Shown piece after piece: positions 53,837 through 61,653 of a stretch of DNA of 64,000 nucleotides (positions are counted from its first letter, which is position 1; the number at the start of each line of letters is the position of its first letter). This DNA comes from Fimbriimonadaceae bacterium (GTDB lineage: Bacteria > Armatimonadota > Fimbriimonadia > Fimbriimonadales > Fimbriimonadaceae). Both the position numbers and the translations under genes were made by a program. Under the pieces are notes generated by a model. The model was not told the DNA's origin and made no database searches. It saw only the letters and a list, made by a program, of their open reading frames with translations. The stretch spans positions 552,218-616,217 of the forward strand of contig CP075365.1 in NCBI GenBank assembly GCA_019454125.1. Reading direction: 5' to 3'.

Positions 53837-54000
53837 CTCTTGAAACATGAATAAAGCAACTCGGCAAGCGCTTCCGATTGCTCAATTGTCAGCTTCGCAG
53901 GTTTCTGGGATTTGTCACTAGGCAAAGAAACGATGCACCCGTGAAACTCCAATTGCAGTTCTTGCGAGTCTTCGCGACCTGTCAGATTATTAGCCGTCAT
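53821..54000 (-). CDS. Small protein before the serine recombinase
   Basis: 59 aa from the ATG at 54000 (MTANNLTGRED...). It has a short hydrophobic strand (LQLEFHGCIVSLP) and a helix (TIEQSEALAELLYSCFKRWYGL). It overlaps the replication gene upstream by 11 bases and the recombinase gene downstream by 16, suggesting coupled translation. I recognise no family; it may be a recombination directionality or replication accessory factor. Confidence 0.5.
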   Translation of the reverse strand: MTANNLTGREDSQELQLEFHGCIVSLPSDKSQKPAKLTIEQSEALAELLYSCFKRWYGL

Positions 54001-54427
54001 TTGTTTCTTTCTTTGAGTGATAGTTGCTTTTGTTGTTTTCGCTTTGTGAACTTCGCAATGTGAAGTCTCCAAGACCGATCCGACGCCGGTACAGTGCCGA
54101 TTCAAGGAAAAGGGGGTGAATCGCAAAGACAAGACCCGACCGAGATCGCCTGCGTTCGGCGGTCGAATACAGTCGCCGGTTGAATCGGTCTCGGACGACG
54201 ATCAACCCGCGTTTGACGAGCGTATCCACGGCGCGGCTGACGGCGGCGCTCTCCCGGCCCGTGTGGCTTTTGAGTTGGCTGTGACTGAGCCAGTCTTCAG
54301 GCTTCTGCCAGCCATAGGTCTGCCGGACGATGACGCAGAGCACCCTCCACTCCGTGTCGCTCAAGAGCTTCATCACCCGGTCCAAGAGCAGGTTCGGGAA
54401 TGGCGTCGTGTTGGCGAGCCTACTCAT
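53990..54427 (-). CDS. Phage replication protein O-like winged-helix protein
   Basis: 145 aa. N-terminal region TPFPNLLLDRVMKLLSDTEWRVLCVIVRQTYGWQKPEDWLSHSQLKSHTGRESAAVSRAVDTLVKRGLIVVRD is the phage_rep_O/RepA_N-like origin-binding winged helix with the 'R-T-x-G' turn. A basic tail follows. It overlaps the next upstream gene by 8 bases. Together the two look like a split initiator: DNA-binding part here, helicase-loading part upstream. It would let the element replicate on its own after excision. Confidence 0.78.
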   Translation of the reverse strand: MSRLANTTPFPNLLLDRVMKLLSDTEWRVLCVIVRQTYGWQKPEDWLSHSQLKSHTGRESAAVSRAVDTLVKRGLIVVRDRFNRRLYSTAERRRSRSGLVFAIHPLFLESALYRRRIGLGDFTLRSSQSENNKSNYHSKKETNDG

Positions 54428-54710
54428 TGGCGTACACCGGAGGATCGTAGTCGTTCTCGATGGCGGAGATAAGCAGCGATGCCGGTCTTCGAGCGGCGCG
54501 AAGCGGAAGCCAGTTCAGCTGACGCTCAATCCGCTCGGCGGGATACTGATCGACCAGGCTTCGGGCTTTTCTGAGTCCGACCCCGACATGGACGAGCTCC
54601 AGGACGAGCTCTTCATCAGGAGAAAGGACCGCATCATCCGGCGTTGGGCGGCGACGCCTCTTCCCGTCTGCCTGGGGCAGGATCTCGCCGATCGGCTCGA
54701 AACCGCTCAT
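54420..54710 (-). CDS. Replication initiator/helicase-loader C-terminal-like protein
   Basis: 96 aa. The core LVLELVHVGVGLRKARSLVDQYPAERIERQLNWLPLRAARRPASLLISAIENDYDPPVYANE resembles the C-terminal domain of plasmid and phage initiators. Its landmarks are ARxLVxxYPxERIxxQLxWLPxRxAxNPAxLLxxAI. It is transcribed just before the rep-O-like gene and overlaps the Mrr-like gene upstream by 4 bases. The pair may have arisen by splitting of one initiator. Confidence 0.7.
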   Translation of the reverse strand: MSGFEPIGEILPQADGKRRRRPTPDDAVLSPDEELVLELVHVGVGLRKARSLVDQYPAERIERQLNWLPLRAARRPASLLISAIENDYDPPVYANE

Positions 54711-55336
54711 TCCAGGAATCCTTTCGCAAACCAGAGAACCAGCAGAATCAGTAATGCTCCGGCCAGCACCCAGCTCGCCCGGTCTGGTCGTGGTCCGTCA
54801 GGGTTAGAAGCGAGTTCGGCCGGTAGGCTGAGAGGGCGTGGCTTTGACGGCGCCCCCGCAAGTCCGAGCGACACTGAGCCAACGGCACGGAAGAAAGCGG
54901 GAGTTCCAAGATCGAGGGCGATCATCGAGTCGGCCAGACTCTCAAGTCCGACAACTCTGATGGGGCGACCTGAGAAGTCGGCAGCTGCCAAACGAGCCGC
55001 CCGAGATACTTGAGACGAGCTAATGATCATGCCGGCCGGAATCTGATCGCGAAGCAGAATGCCTCGCAGCTCATCGACCGCCCGTTTTGAAAGTGGTGAT
55101 CGCCAGTGCCGGATCTGCACAGCGACCTCGATGCCGTCTTCTCCAATCTGAGCAAGGAAGTCCGGACCCACGGAGCCTCGGCCGCGTCGGCGAGGGCGGT
55201 TGAGCGTTCGAATGCAGTGATAGCCACTTGCTCCGAGCCAGAGCCAAACGATCCTCTGAAAAGTCTTGAAATCGAGGCCAGAGAGCATGGAGCGGACATA
55301 TAAACTGCGGCTGCTGTTGCTGTCGCGGCGGCTCAT
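54707..55336 (-). CDS. Membrane-tethered Mrr-like restriction endonuclease fold protein
   Basis: 209 aa. An Mrr_cat-type domain: FKTFQRIVWLWLGASGYHCIRTL...GSVGPDFLAQIGEDGIEVAVQIRHWRSPLSKRAVDELRGIL. It gives the D...ExQ residues of a PD-(D/E)xK site, with Gln-x-Arg where Gln-x-Lys is usual. The C-terminus has a single hydrophobic helix (ASWVLAGALLILLVLWFAKGFL). Mrr-like enzymes cut modified DNA. It lies inside the replication operon, overlapping both neighbours by 4 bases, so it could be a defence gene or an element-processing nuclease. Confidence 0.78.
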   Translation of the reverse strand: MSRRDSNSSRSLYVRSMLSGLDFKTFQRIVWLWLGASGYHCIRTLNRPRRRGRGSVGPDFLAQIGEDGIEVAVQIRHWRSPLSKRAVDELRGILLRDQIPAGMIISSSQVSRAARLAAADFSGRPIRVVGLESLADSMIALDLGTPAFFRAVGSVSLGLAGAPSKPRPLSLPAELASNPDGPRPDRASWVLAGALLILLVLWFAKGFLE

Positions 55337-55746
55337 CCTTGGCCCTCCATAAACTCGGCCACATCACCAGACCACTTGCCCGGCTGAACGTGGGACCACT
55401 GAGGCTTGATGCTGCCGTCCACGTTGTGGAGTCGATCGGGCAAACACCCTTTGCAGCCTGCCAGCTTGCAGACGTGCTTCGTCGGAAAGGACCCATCCTC
55501 GGAGAACACATCGCGCACATTTAGCTTGCGCGCCAATTGATACTCGAGGTTCCTGATGATCGGCGCCACGGTCTTATAGAGCGGATTGGTCCGTCCATGG
55601 ATGATGTGGCAGATTGTTGACTTCGCCACCCCACAGTCTTTTGCCAAGCGGGAGGTTCCACGAAATCCGTATCGACTTGAGTGCAACATCAACGCGGCGA
55701 CGCGATTGTGGCAAATGGCTGGTGCGATGCGAAGTTGTTTTTTCAT
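55333..55746 (-). CDS. XRE-like regulator with Cys cluster, first gene of the replication operon
   Basis: 137 aa from the ATG at 55746 (MKKQLRIAPA). A helix-turn-helix occupies ~30-75 (RGTSRLAKDCGVAKSTICHIIHGRTNPLYKTVAPIIRNLEYQL). A Cys/His segment, HVCKLAGCKGCLPDRLHNVDGSIKPQWSHV, probably binds zinc. Similar proteins precede phage-O-like initiators on other elements, as I recall. Probable autoregulator of replication. The longer frame upstream lacks a ribosome site and overlaps the next gene's 3' end. Confidence 0.72.
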   Translation of the reverse strand: MKKQLRIAPAICHNRVAALMLHSSRYGFRGTSRLAKDCGVAKSTICHIIHGRTNPLYKTVAPIIRNLEYQLARKLNVRDVFSEDGSFPTKHVCKLAGCKGCLPDRLHNVDGSIKPQWSHVQPGKWSGDVAEFMEGQG

Positions 55747-55816
55747 TGCGATTTTCAGCGTGCCCGCCGAGGGGAATAGCCGCAATTGAAGTTTCTCCAA
55801 CCGAACGTTTTCCGAA

Positions 55817-56386
55817 CTATTTCGGACCCCGCGTGATGCGACGCGCAACCTGAAACTCGCTCATTTCCTGCTCCCTCAACATCGAACGAATCGATGCGGA
55901 TGCATTGACGAGCTTGAGCCGATTCGCCCGAACAAAAGCCGAAACATATGTTCTAGAGCGAATGTCGAACGAGTGCCAGCTTCCCGAGGAGCCAAGGTAC
56001 CGGACGCTCCGATTCAGTGCCACACAGCCACCGAACTGGCTTCGCTTAAGCCGAGCGAAGAGCCAGACGACGCCAATCGCAGCGAGGGCGGAACCGAGCA
56101 AGAAGGCCGCCAGGCTGAGATACCAAGCCGCCCCAAGTCCCAGAGCGACGAATGACCCGACTCCCAAGAGGGCAACCAGGGACAAGGCTGCAATGAGGAG
56201 TCGGTCTGCAACCCGAACGTGGGCGCGGCACTGATGGCAATATGGGATGTCCCATGCCCAGCCCCGAGTCTTGGAGTTTCGGTTTCTCTCAGTCCCGCTG
56301 ATCGTCAGCCAGGTTCCAGGAAAGCGCCCGCAGCAGGCGCATTGCCGAGGGAAGGCGAACTGCTTGCCTGAAACATCGACTCTCAT
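55817..56386 (-). CDS. Membrane protein with N-terminal zinc ribbon
   Basis: 189 aa. CACCGRFPG and CHQCRAH form a four-Cys zinc ribbon around residues 17-55. Two membrane helices follow (LLIAALSLVALLGVGSFVALGLG and AWYLSLAAFLLGSALAAIGVVWLF), then a polar C-terminal domain with SGSWHSFDIRSRTYVSAFVRAN. This plan occurs in proteins of unknown function that may sense membranes or stress. No link to its neighbours is clear. Confidence 0.6.
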   Translation of the reverse strand: MRVDVSGKQFAFPRQCACCGRFPGTWLTISGTERNRNSKTRGWAWDIPYCHQCRAHVRVADRLLIAALSLVALLGVGSFVALGLGAAWYLSLAAFLLGSALAAIGVVWLFARLKRSQFGGCVALNRSVRYLGSSGSWHSFDIRSRTYVSAFVRANRLKLVNASASIRSMLREQEMSEFQVARRITRGPK

Positions 56387-56485
56387 CCTTCGACCATCCA
56401 GGACGCAGAATCCGCGTCAAATTTCAATCACCAAACCGAACAAAGACCGAACGAAGGTATGCCCCTCACAGCGAGGGGCAAGTGG

Positions 56486-57013
56486 TTAGAACTCCGGATT
56501 GCCGAACAGACAGCCGAGAAAGTCGCGGTTCACAATGCGCTCGATGAGGCGATCCACAGTCGGGTTGAATCGTGCGAATGTCGGTGGCCGATCCGGGGCT
56601 CTCCGCGAGATCACCAGGTCAACTTGGGGATCGAACTGGTATCGCCACAGCCGAGCCGCTCGGAATGGCTCATCCTTCAGATCCTTGCCAAGATGATGAT
56701 GGAAGCCACCTGAGAACACGAGGACCCTGGGCGATCCCCAGCGAAGCGGCACGATGGCCACCCGCTGATGGGCCGGGTTGTGAATCCCGGTGACGATGAC
56801 GCCACTACTAAGAACAAGTGATTCCGTCGTTCGCTCTATCTCGTCGAGCTCACCCGGCGAGTGACGCGGTTGGCCGTGAGCCGCCTCGACTTTCACGAGC
56901 TTCGCTCCCAGGAGTCGGGCATTGCCGTAGAGCCAAAGACCAGCTGGCTCATAGAAGCCGGGCTCCGAATCGAAGGGAGCCGTTCGGGTTGGGGGTGCAA
57001 GGTGCGTTTTCAC
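56486..57013 (-). CDS. DprA/Smf-like Rossmann-fold protein
   Basis: 175 aa. The core VLSSGVIVTGIHNPAHQRVAIVPLRWGSPRVLVFSGGF resembles the nucleotide-binding part of DprA-like proteins that carry a G-x-H-S/N-P motif. The rest (FRAARLWRYQFDPQVDLVISRRAPDRPPTFARFNPTVDRLIERIV) is consistent with a C-terminal helix. True DprA loads RecA on incoming single-stranded DNA; short relatives occur in mobile elements and some defence loci. The gene runs opposite to the SNF2 helicase with ~130 bases between their starts. Assignment is moderate. Confidence 0.5.
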   Translation of the reverse strand: MKTHLAPPTRTAPFDSEPGFYEPAGLWLYGNARLLGAKLVKVEAAHGQPRHSPGELDEIERTTESLVLSSGVIVTGIHNPAHQRVAIVPLRWGSPRVLVFSGGFHHHLGKDLKDEPFRAARLWRYQFDPQVDLVISRRAPDRPPTFARFNPTVDRLIERIVNRDFLGCLFGNPEF

Positions 57014-57144
57014 CCACCGACCGTCTCAATGAGCTCGGACCTTTGCGAATCACGTTGCTTGCGGCAAACGACTTCAGTTCCCCAGTTGGCTCACTCCACC
57101 CCCATGGAAAAAGCCGCATAATCCAGGCAAGATCGAACTGAAAG

Positions 57145-60027
57145 ATGCAACTCACCGACTACCAGGCCGCGTTCTTCGCACACGAGCTCACCAAACGCAG
57201 CGCTTCAGACAGCGTTGAAAAGCTCGCGCACGTTCTGGCGGACGCTCAGGTAGACCTCAATCCACACCAGGTTGAGGCGGCGCTCTTCGCCTTTCGGAAT
57301 CCGTTCTCAAAGGGAGCCATTCTCGCGGACGAAGTCGGACTTGGAAAGACCATCGAGGCCGGTCTCTTACTTGCTCAAAACTGGGCCGAACGCAAACGAA
57401 GGTTGCTTGTCATCGTCCCGGCCAATCTGCGAAAACAATGGAGCCAAGAGCTGGCCGACAAGTTCTACCTACCTTCCGTGATCCTGGAAGCGAGGAGCTT
57501 TAATGAAGCCATCGCGAAAGGCAATCTCAACCCGTTCAAGCAGGACGCCATCATCCTTTGCTCGTACCAGTTCGCCAAGGCAAAAGAGCCCTACGTCAAG
57601 CAAACCGATTGGAATCTCGTTGTGATCGATGAGGCCCACAGGCTCCGGAACGTGTACAAGGGCACGAGCAAGATTGCCCTTTCGATCAAGAACTCTGTTG
57701 CGCCGTTTCCGAAGGTTCTGCTGACCGCTACACCGCTCCAGAACAGCCTGTTGGAACTGTACGGTCTGGTTAGCATCATCGATGACTACGCTTTTGGCGA
57801 TCAGAAGAGCTATCGCCAACGGTTCACGAGGCTCGGTGAGAACGAGGACTTCGCCGAACTCAAAGAGCGCCTTGCTCCCATCTGCAAGCGAACTCTCAGA
57901 AGGCAAGTGCTGGAGTACGTCAGATACACGAACCGCCATGCATTGGTGCAGGAGTTCGTGCCAACTGAGGAAGAACAGCGACTCTACGATCTTGTGTCGG
58001 AATATCTGCAAGCAGACAAGCTCTACGCCCTTCCGGCCAGTCAGCGAGCATTAGTGACTCTCATTCTCCGGAAGCTGCTCGCCTCATCGACCTACGCGAT
58101 TTCAGGAACCCTTCAAAGCCTGATCGATCGCCTTTCCGAAGCGGAAGCCGACGCTGAGAGAGTTGAAGCCGCTCCAGAGGACCTGCCGAGCGAATGGGAG
58201 GACTATGACGAGTTGGCCGATGAATGGAGCGAAGAGGAAGAAGAAGGGCCCAAAAAGGGTGAACCATTGACGCCCGAGCAACTGGCCGAACTGAAGGAAG
58301 AGAAAGCCAAGCTCCAAGAGTTTTGTGCCTTGGCTAAATCCATCGTCAAGAACTCTAAAGGGGAAGTTCTGCTTACGGCCCTACGTCGTGGATTCGACGC
58401 CGCAGCAAAGGCTCAGCAAGAGCGAGGAGGCGCGACGCTTCAGCAGAAGGCCGTCATCTTCACCGAATCCAGACGAACCCAGGAGTATCTGTTCAAGATC
58501 CTCAACGAGACCGAGTTTGCCGGTCAGGTGATGCTCTTCAACGGCACCAATACCGATCAACTCTCAAGGGACATCTATCAAGAGTGGCTCAAGAAACATG
58601 CCGGGACGGACAAGGTCAGCGGATCGAAGTCGGCCGATATGCGGCAAGCCCTTGTTGAGAATTTCCGAGATAACGCCTCGATCCTTATCGCTACGGAAGC
58701 AGCTGCCGAGGGGATAAACCTCCAGTTCTGCAATCTCGTGGTCAACTACGACCTGCCGTGGAATCCGCAACGAATCGAGCAGAGAATCGGGCGATGTCAC
58801 CGATACGGTCAAAAGTTCGACGTCGTTGTCGTCAACTTCCTGAATAAGAACAACGCGGCGGACGTTCGGGTCTACGAGTTGCTGGACGAGAAGTTCAAGC
58901 TCTTCAACGGCGTGTTTGGAGCCAGCGACGACGTGCTTGGAGCCGTTGAGTCAGGCGTCGATTTCGAGAAGCGGATCGCCTCGATCTATCAAAAGTGCCG
59001 GACGCCTCAGCAGATCGCGTTCGAGTTTGATGAACTGCAAAGAGACCTTGAAGGCGACATCGCGGCGACCCAGCGTGACGCCCGTGAGAAGCTGCTGGAC
59101 AACTTCGATCAAGAGGTCGTTGAAAAGGTCAGGATTGAAAGCAAAGATGCCCTTGATCGTTTTCAGCACCAACTGTGGCTGCTGACCCGACACGTCCTGA
59201 AAGATCACGCGTCCTTCGAGGACGCGACTTTCTCATTCCAGTTGGTCCAGAACCCATTTCCACCCGAAACCATCCACGCTGGGCCATATCGCGTTGGCAA
59301 AAACGTGGAGAATGCCAACACCTATCGCGTCGGACATCCGCTCGCACAAAAAGTGATCAAATCGGCGGCATCGAAGGAGCTTCCCGAAGCCGAGGTCAAG
59401 TTTGACTACACCGGCTCAAGGAAGAACATCGCGATTCTCAATGACTTCACGGGGAAGTCTGGGTATCTTGCCTGCGTCAAGCTGACGATGACTGCCCTGG
59501 AAACTGAGGATCGACTCGTGATGGTCGGAGTCAGCGACGATGGAGAGGTTCTCGATGAACACCAGGCGCGTCGCCTGTTTGACCTCCCGGCCTCAGTTGG
59601 CGTACGCACAGCGGTGCCGGAGGCGATAAAGGAGCATCTTGCCGGTTCAATTCAGACCAAGAAGAAGATCATCTTAGATGAGGCTTCTGTTCGCAATGGA
59701 TCCTGGTTCGACACGGAAATGGAGAAGCTCGACCATTGGGCCGAGGACCGCCGCGCCAGCCTAAAGTCGGAACTTGCCGACCTTGACGCGAACATCAAGG
59801 AGTCCAAGAAAGCCGCTCGATTGGCCGGAAGCTTGCCGGAAAAACTCGAGAAGCAGCGCCAAGTTCGGAGCCTCGAAACAAAGCGAGAAGAAGCTTGGAG
59901 AGCCTACGACCAAGCGAGTCGCGAAGTCGATCAGCAGAAGGATTCGTTGTTAGACGAGATCAGCAAACGGCTTGAGCAACACATCCAAGAGGATCGTCTC
60001 TTCACGATCCGGTGGCATGTTCTCTAG
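57145..60027 (+). CDS. SNF2/RapA-like helicase of the defence block
   Basis: 960 aa. SF2 motifs: LNPHQVEAALFAFR (Q-motif region), Walker A ILADEVGLGKTIEAGLLL (~59-76), VVIDEAHRLRN (motif II, DEAH), LTATPLQN (III). Motif V is ATEAAAEGINLQFCNLVVNYDLPWNP and motif VI is RIEQRIGRCHRYGQ. An acidic insert (~350-385) splits the two RecA lobes. The C-terminal ~300 residues are mostly helical coiled coil. Such helicases occur with adenine methyltransferases in DISARM-like and other restriction loci. The next plus-strand gene is an adenine methyltransferase. No nuclease motif is visible in this protein itself. Confidence 0.92.
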   Translation: MQLTDYQAAFFAHELTKRSASDSVEKLAHVLADAQVDLNPHQVEAALFAFRNPFSKGAILADEVGLGKTIEAGLLLAQNWAERKRRLLVIVPANLRKQWSQELADKFYLPSVILEARSFNEAIAKGNLNPFKQDAIILCSYQFAKAKEPYVKQTDWNLVVIDEAHRLRNVYKGTSKIALSIKNSVAPFPKVLLTATPLQNSLLELYGLVSIIDDYAFGDQKSYRQRFTRLGENEDFAELKERLAPICKRTLRRQVLEYVRYTNRHALVQEFVPTEEEQRLYDLVSEYLQADKLYALPASQRALVTLILRKLLASSTYAISGTLQSLIDRLSEAEADAERVEAAPEDLPSEWEDYDELADEWSEEEEEGPKKGEPLTPEQLAELKEEKAKLQEFCALAKSIVKNSKGEVLLTALRRGFDAAAKAQQERGGATLQQKAVIFTESRRTQEYLFKILNETEFAGQVMLFNGTNTDQLSRDIYQEWLKKHAGTDKVSGSKSADMRQALVENFRDNASILIATEAAAEGINLQFCNLVVNYDLPWNPQRIEQRIGRCHRYGQKFDVVVVNFLNKNNAADVRVYELLDEKFKLFNGVFGASDDVLGAVESGVDFEKRIASIYQKCRTPQQIAFEFDELQRDLEGDIAATQRDAREKLLDNFDQEVVEKVRIESKDALDRFQHQLWLLTRHVLKDHASFEDATFSFQLVQNPFPPETIHAGPYRVGKNVENANTYRVGHPLAQKVIKSAASKELPEAEVKFDYTGSRKNIAILNDFTGKSGYLACVKLTMTALETEDRLVMVGVSDDGEVLDEHQARRLFDLPASVGVRTAVPEAIKEHLAGSIQTKKKIILDEASVRNGSWFDTEMEKLDHWAEDRRASLKSELADLDANIKESKKAARLAGSLPEKLEKQRQVRSLETKREEAWRAYDQASREVDQQKDSLLDEISKRLEQHIQEDRLFTIRWHVL

Positions 60028-60032
60028 CGGTC

Positions 60033-61118
60033 TCACGCCCTATTGGTCCACTCAAACTTCACCTTGAGGCTGTTTAACGTATCCCAGCCGATGATCTCTT
60101 CCTTCTGAAGCCGTCCCACGACGATTCCCGGCGAAATCCCGAGCGACTCGGCAAACGCCCGAACGGCAGAGCCGCTGAAGTCGTCAGCTTGGACAAATCG
60201 CCTAAAGGCTGACGGCGGAATCATGTGGTTCGCCGCGAATGCATCGGCTTCGAGTTCGTCTTCACTCTTTTCACCTTTGATCACTTCCAAGTACACGGCC
60301 CGCTTTTGATGCCTGAGAATGTGACAGGACTCATGAAAGATCGTGAACCACAAGTGATCGTTGGTTTTGTATCTCAATGTGATCTGGATGAGCGCTTTGG
60401 AGGGAGTCAGCCACCTTGTCGCGCCAGACACGCCCATGCTTGGGAGTTCCGGCACAAAGAGAAGCACGACGCCGCATCGAGCGAAGGAGTCCTTCAGTGC
60501 GGGCACGAATTCGCGAGGGCCTTGACATGTCAGCTTCAGAGCCTCATCAACGGCTTTGGCAAAGCTCTTTTCGTCGTAGTCCGAAGCGTCCACATCTTCT
60601 GCTTCAAGCTCACCTTGTCGGAGCCAGGCCGCGATCAAGTGATCCTTATCAGCCTTAGTCTCAGAGCGTCTATATTGAGGGCTCAGGTTTGCGACCCAGG
60701 CATTAAAGGCCGAACGATCGACGACGCCGAAGAAGCGAAGCAGATTGTGAAACTTCTCACGCGCATTGGAAGTTGGAGGAACCCACTCGTATTCCGCCAT
60801 TTCCTTGTACGTGAAACTCCGCGCCCATTCGAGGTCTTCATCGGTAGGCTCGGGAACGCTCGATCGAGAGAGCCACTCCTGGTAGCGGGCCTCACGTGCG
60901 AGCCAAAAGCGAGCGGGTGTGCCGAGCACCCGTTCCAAATCGACGGCCAACTCCGGTGTAATCGGAGCCTTCCCGTTCACAATCTGGCTGAGGTTCTTAT
61001 CCGAACGCCCCAGGCGAAGGCTCAGCAGCTTCTGGCTGATCCCCTTCTCTTCAAGTAAGTCATTCAGCGTCTCTCCCGGTGGAGAAACGCTCGTCGGTCT
61101 GTATTCCAGGTTCGGCAT
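60033..61118 (-). CDS. higA: HigA-type antitoxin fused to an ImmA/IrrE metallopeptidase domain
   Basis: 361 aa. Residues ~10-75 are the HigA HTH (PGETLNDLLEEKGISQKLLSLRLGRSDKNLSQIVNGKAPITPELAVDLERVLGTPARFWLAREARYQEWL). The C-terminal ImmA/IrrE domain has FTIFHESCHILRH (His262, Glu263, His266). SEDELEADAFAANHMIPPSAFRRF follows with the third ligand. It represses its operon and neutralises the HigB-like toxin encoded just upstream; the protease domain may also cleave a regulator. It stops 6 bases from the convergent helicase gene. Confidence 0.9.
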   Translation of the reverse strand: MPNLEYRPTSVSPPGETLNDLLEEKGISQKLLSLRLGRSDKNLSQIVNGKAPITPELAVDLERVLGTPARFWLAREARYQEWLSRSSVPEPTDEDLEWARSFTYKEMAEYEWVPPTSNAREKFHNLLRFFGVVDRSAFNAWVANLSPQYRRSETKADKDHLIAAWLRQGELEAEDVDASDYDEKSFAKAVDEALKLTCQGPREFVPALKDSFARCGVVLLFVPELPSMGVSGATRWLTPSKALIQITLRYKTNDHLWFTIFHESCHILRHQKRAVYLEVIKGEKSEDELEADAFAANHMIPPSAFRRFVQADDFSGSAVRAFAESLGISPGIVVGRLQKEEIIGWDTLNSLKVKFEWTNRA

Positions 61119-61147
61119 GGTCGTGGTTTCCTCGTTTCTTGAATCTG

Positions 61148-61480
61148 CTAGTGGTAGTCGACGACTTCGATGACCTCAACGGCGGTCACCTGGGTCCAAT
61201 CCAGGCCGCCATCTTCCTTCTCCGGTCTCGGATCGTGGTTGGGTCGGAAGATAAGTCGGTCGTTCGCGGAAACGCGAACGGAAAGTTGTCCTGCGCGGTC
61301 CCCGGTCAGCTCTTCGCATCGACCGGGCAAAGCGCGCATGTCGTCGAGAGTCGTGGCGGCATCCAAGTCGTCCAAGCGCTTCCGAATCTGCTTGGCCATG
61401 TCCGCGCCGTAGGTCTGGCTCAGCTTGGAGTCGCTGTTCATGACCTTGGCCAACTTCTCGGTTGCGAACGCCACGTCCAA
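61148..61480 (-). CDS. higB: HigB/RelE-like toxin
   Basis: 110 aa from a GTG or ATG at 61480. RelE-fold features: MAKQIRKRLDDLDAATTLDDMRALPGRCEELTGDRAGQLSVRVSANDRLIFRPNHDP and a C-terminal DWTQVTAVEVIEVVDYH, which matches plasmid-maintenance killer (HigB) proteins. The family cleaves mRNA on the ribosome. It is upstream of higA with a 29-base gap, the usual HigBA order, and divergent from the methyltransferase gene. Confidence 0.88.
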   Translation of the reverse strand: MDVAFATEKLAKVMNSDSKLSQTYGADMAKQIRKRLDDLDAATTLDDMRALPGRCEELTGDRAGQLSVRVSANDRLIFRPNHDPRPEKEDGGLDWTQVTAVEVIEVVDYH

Positions 61481-61653
61481 TGTGCATGTTCTCCATTCTC
61501 TTTACGTGATCGGTAAACAGAACGGTGCATTGTAGCCCAAAATCGGATAGAATAGCTACCAAACCTGGTAAAGCGGTCCAAGACGCTCAGGGCCCCTGCT
61601 TGCATGTCCTCGTCGAATCCGGTTCAATCAGGCTGGAAGGAACCCAAACTCGA

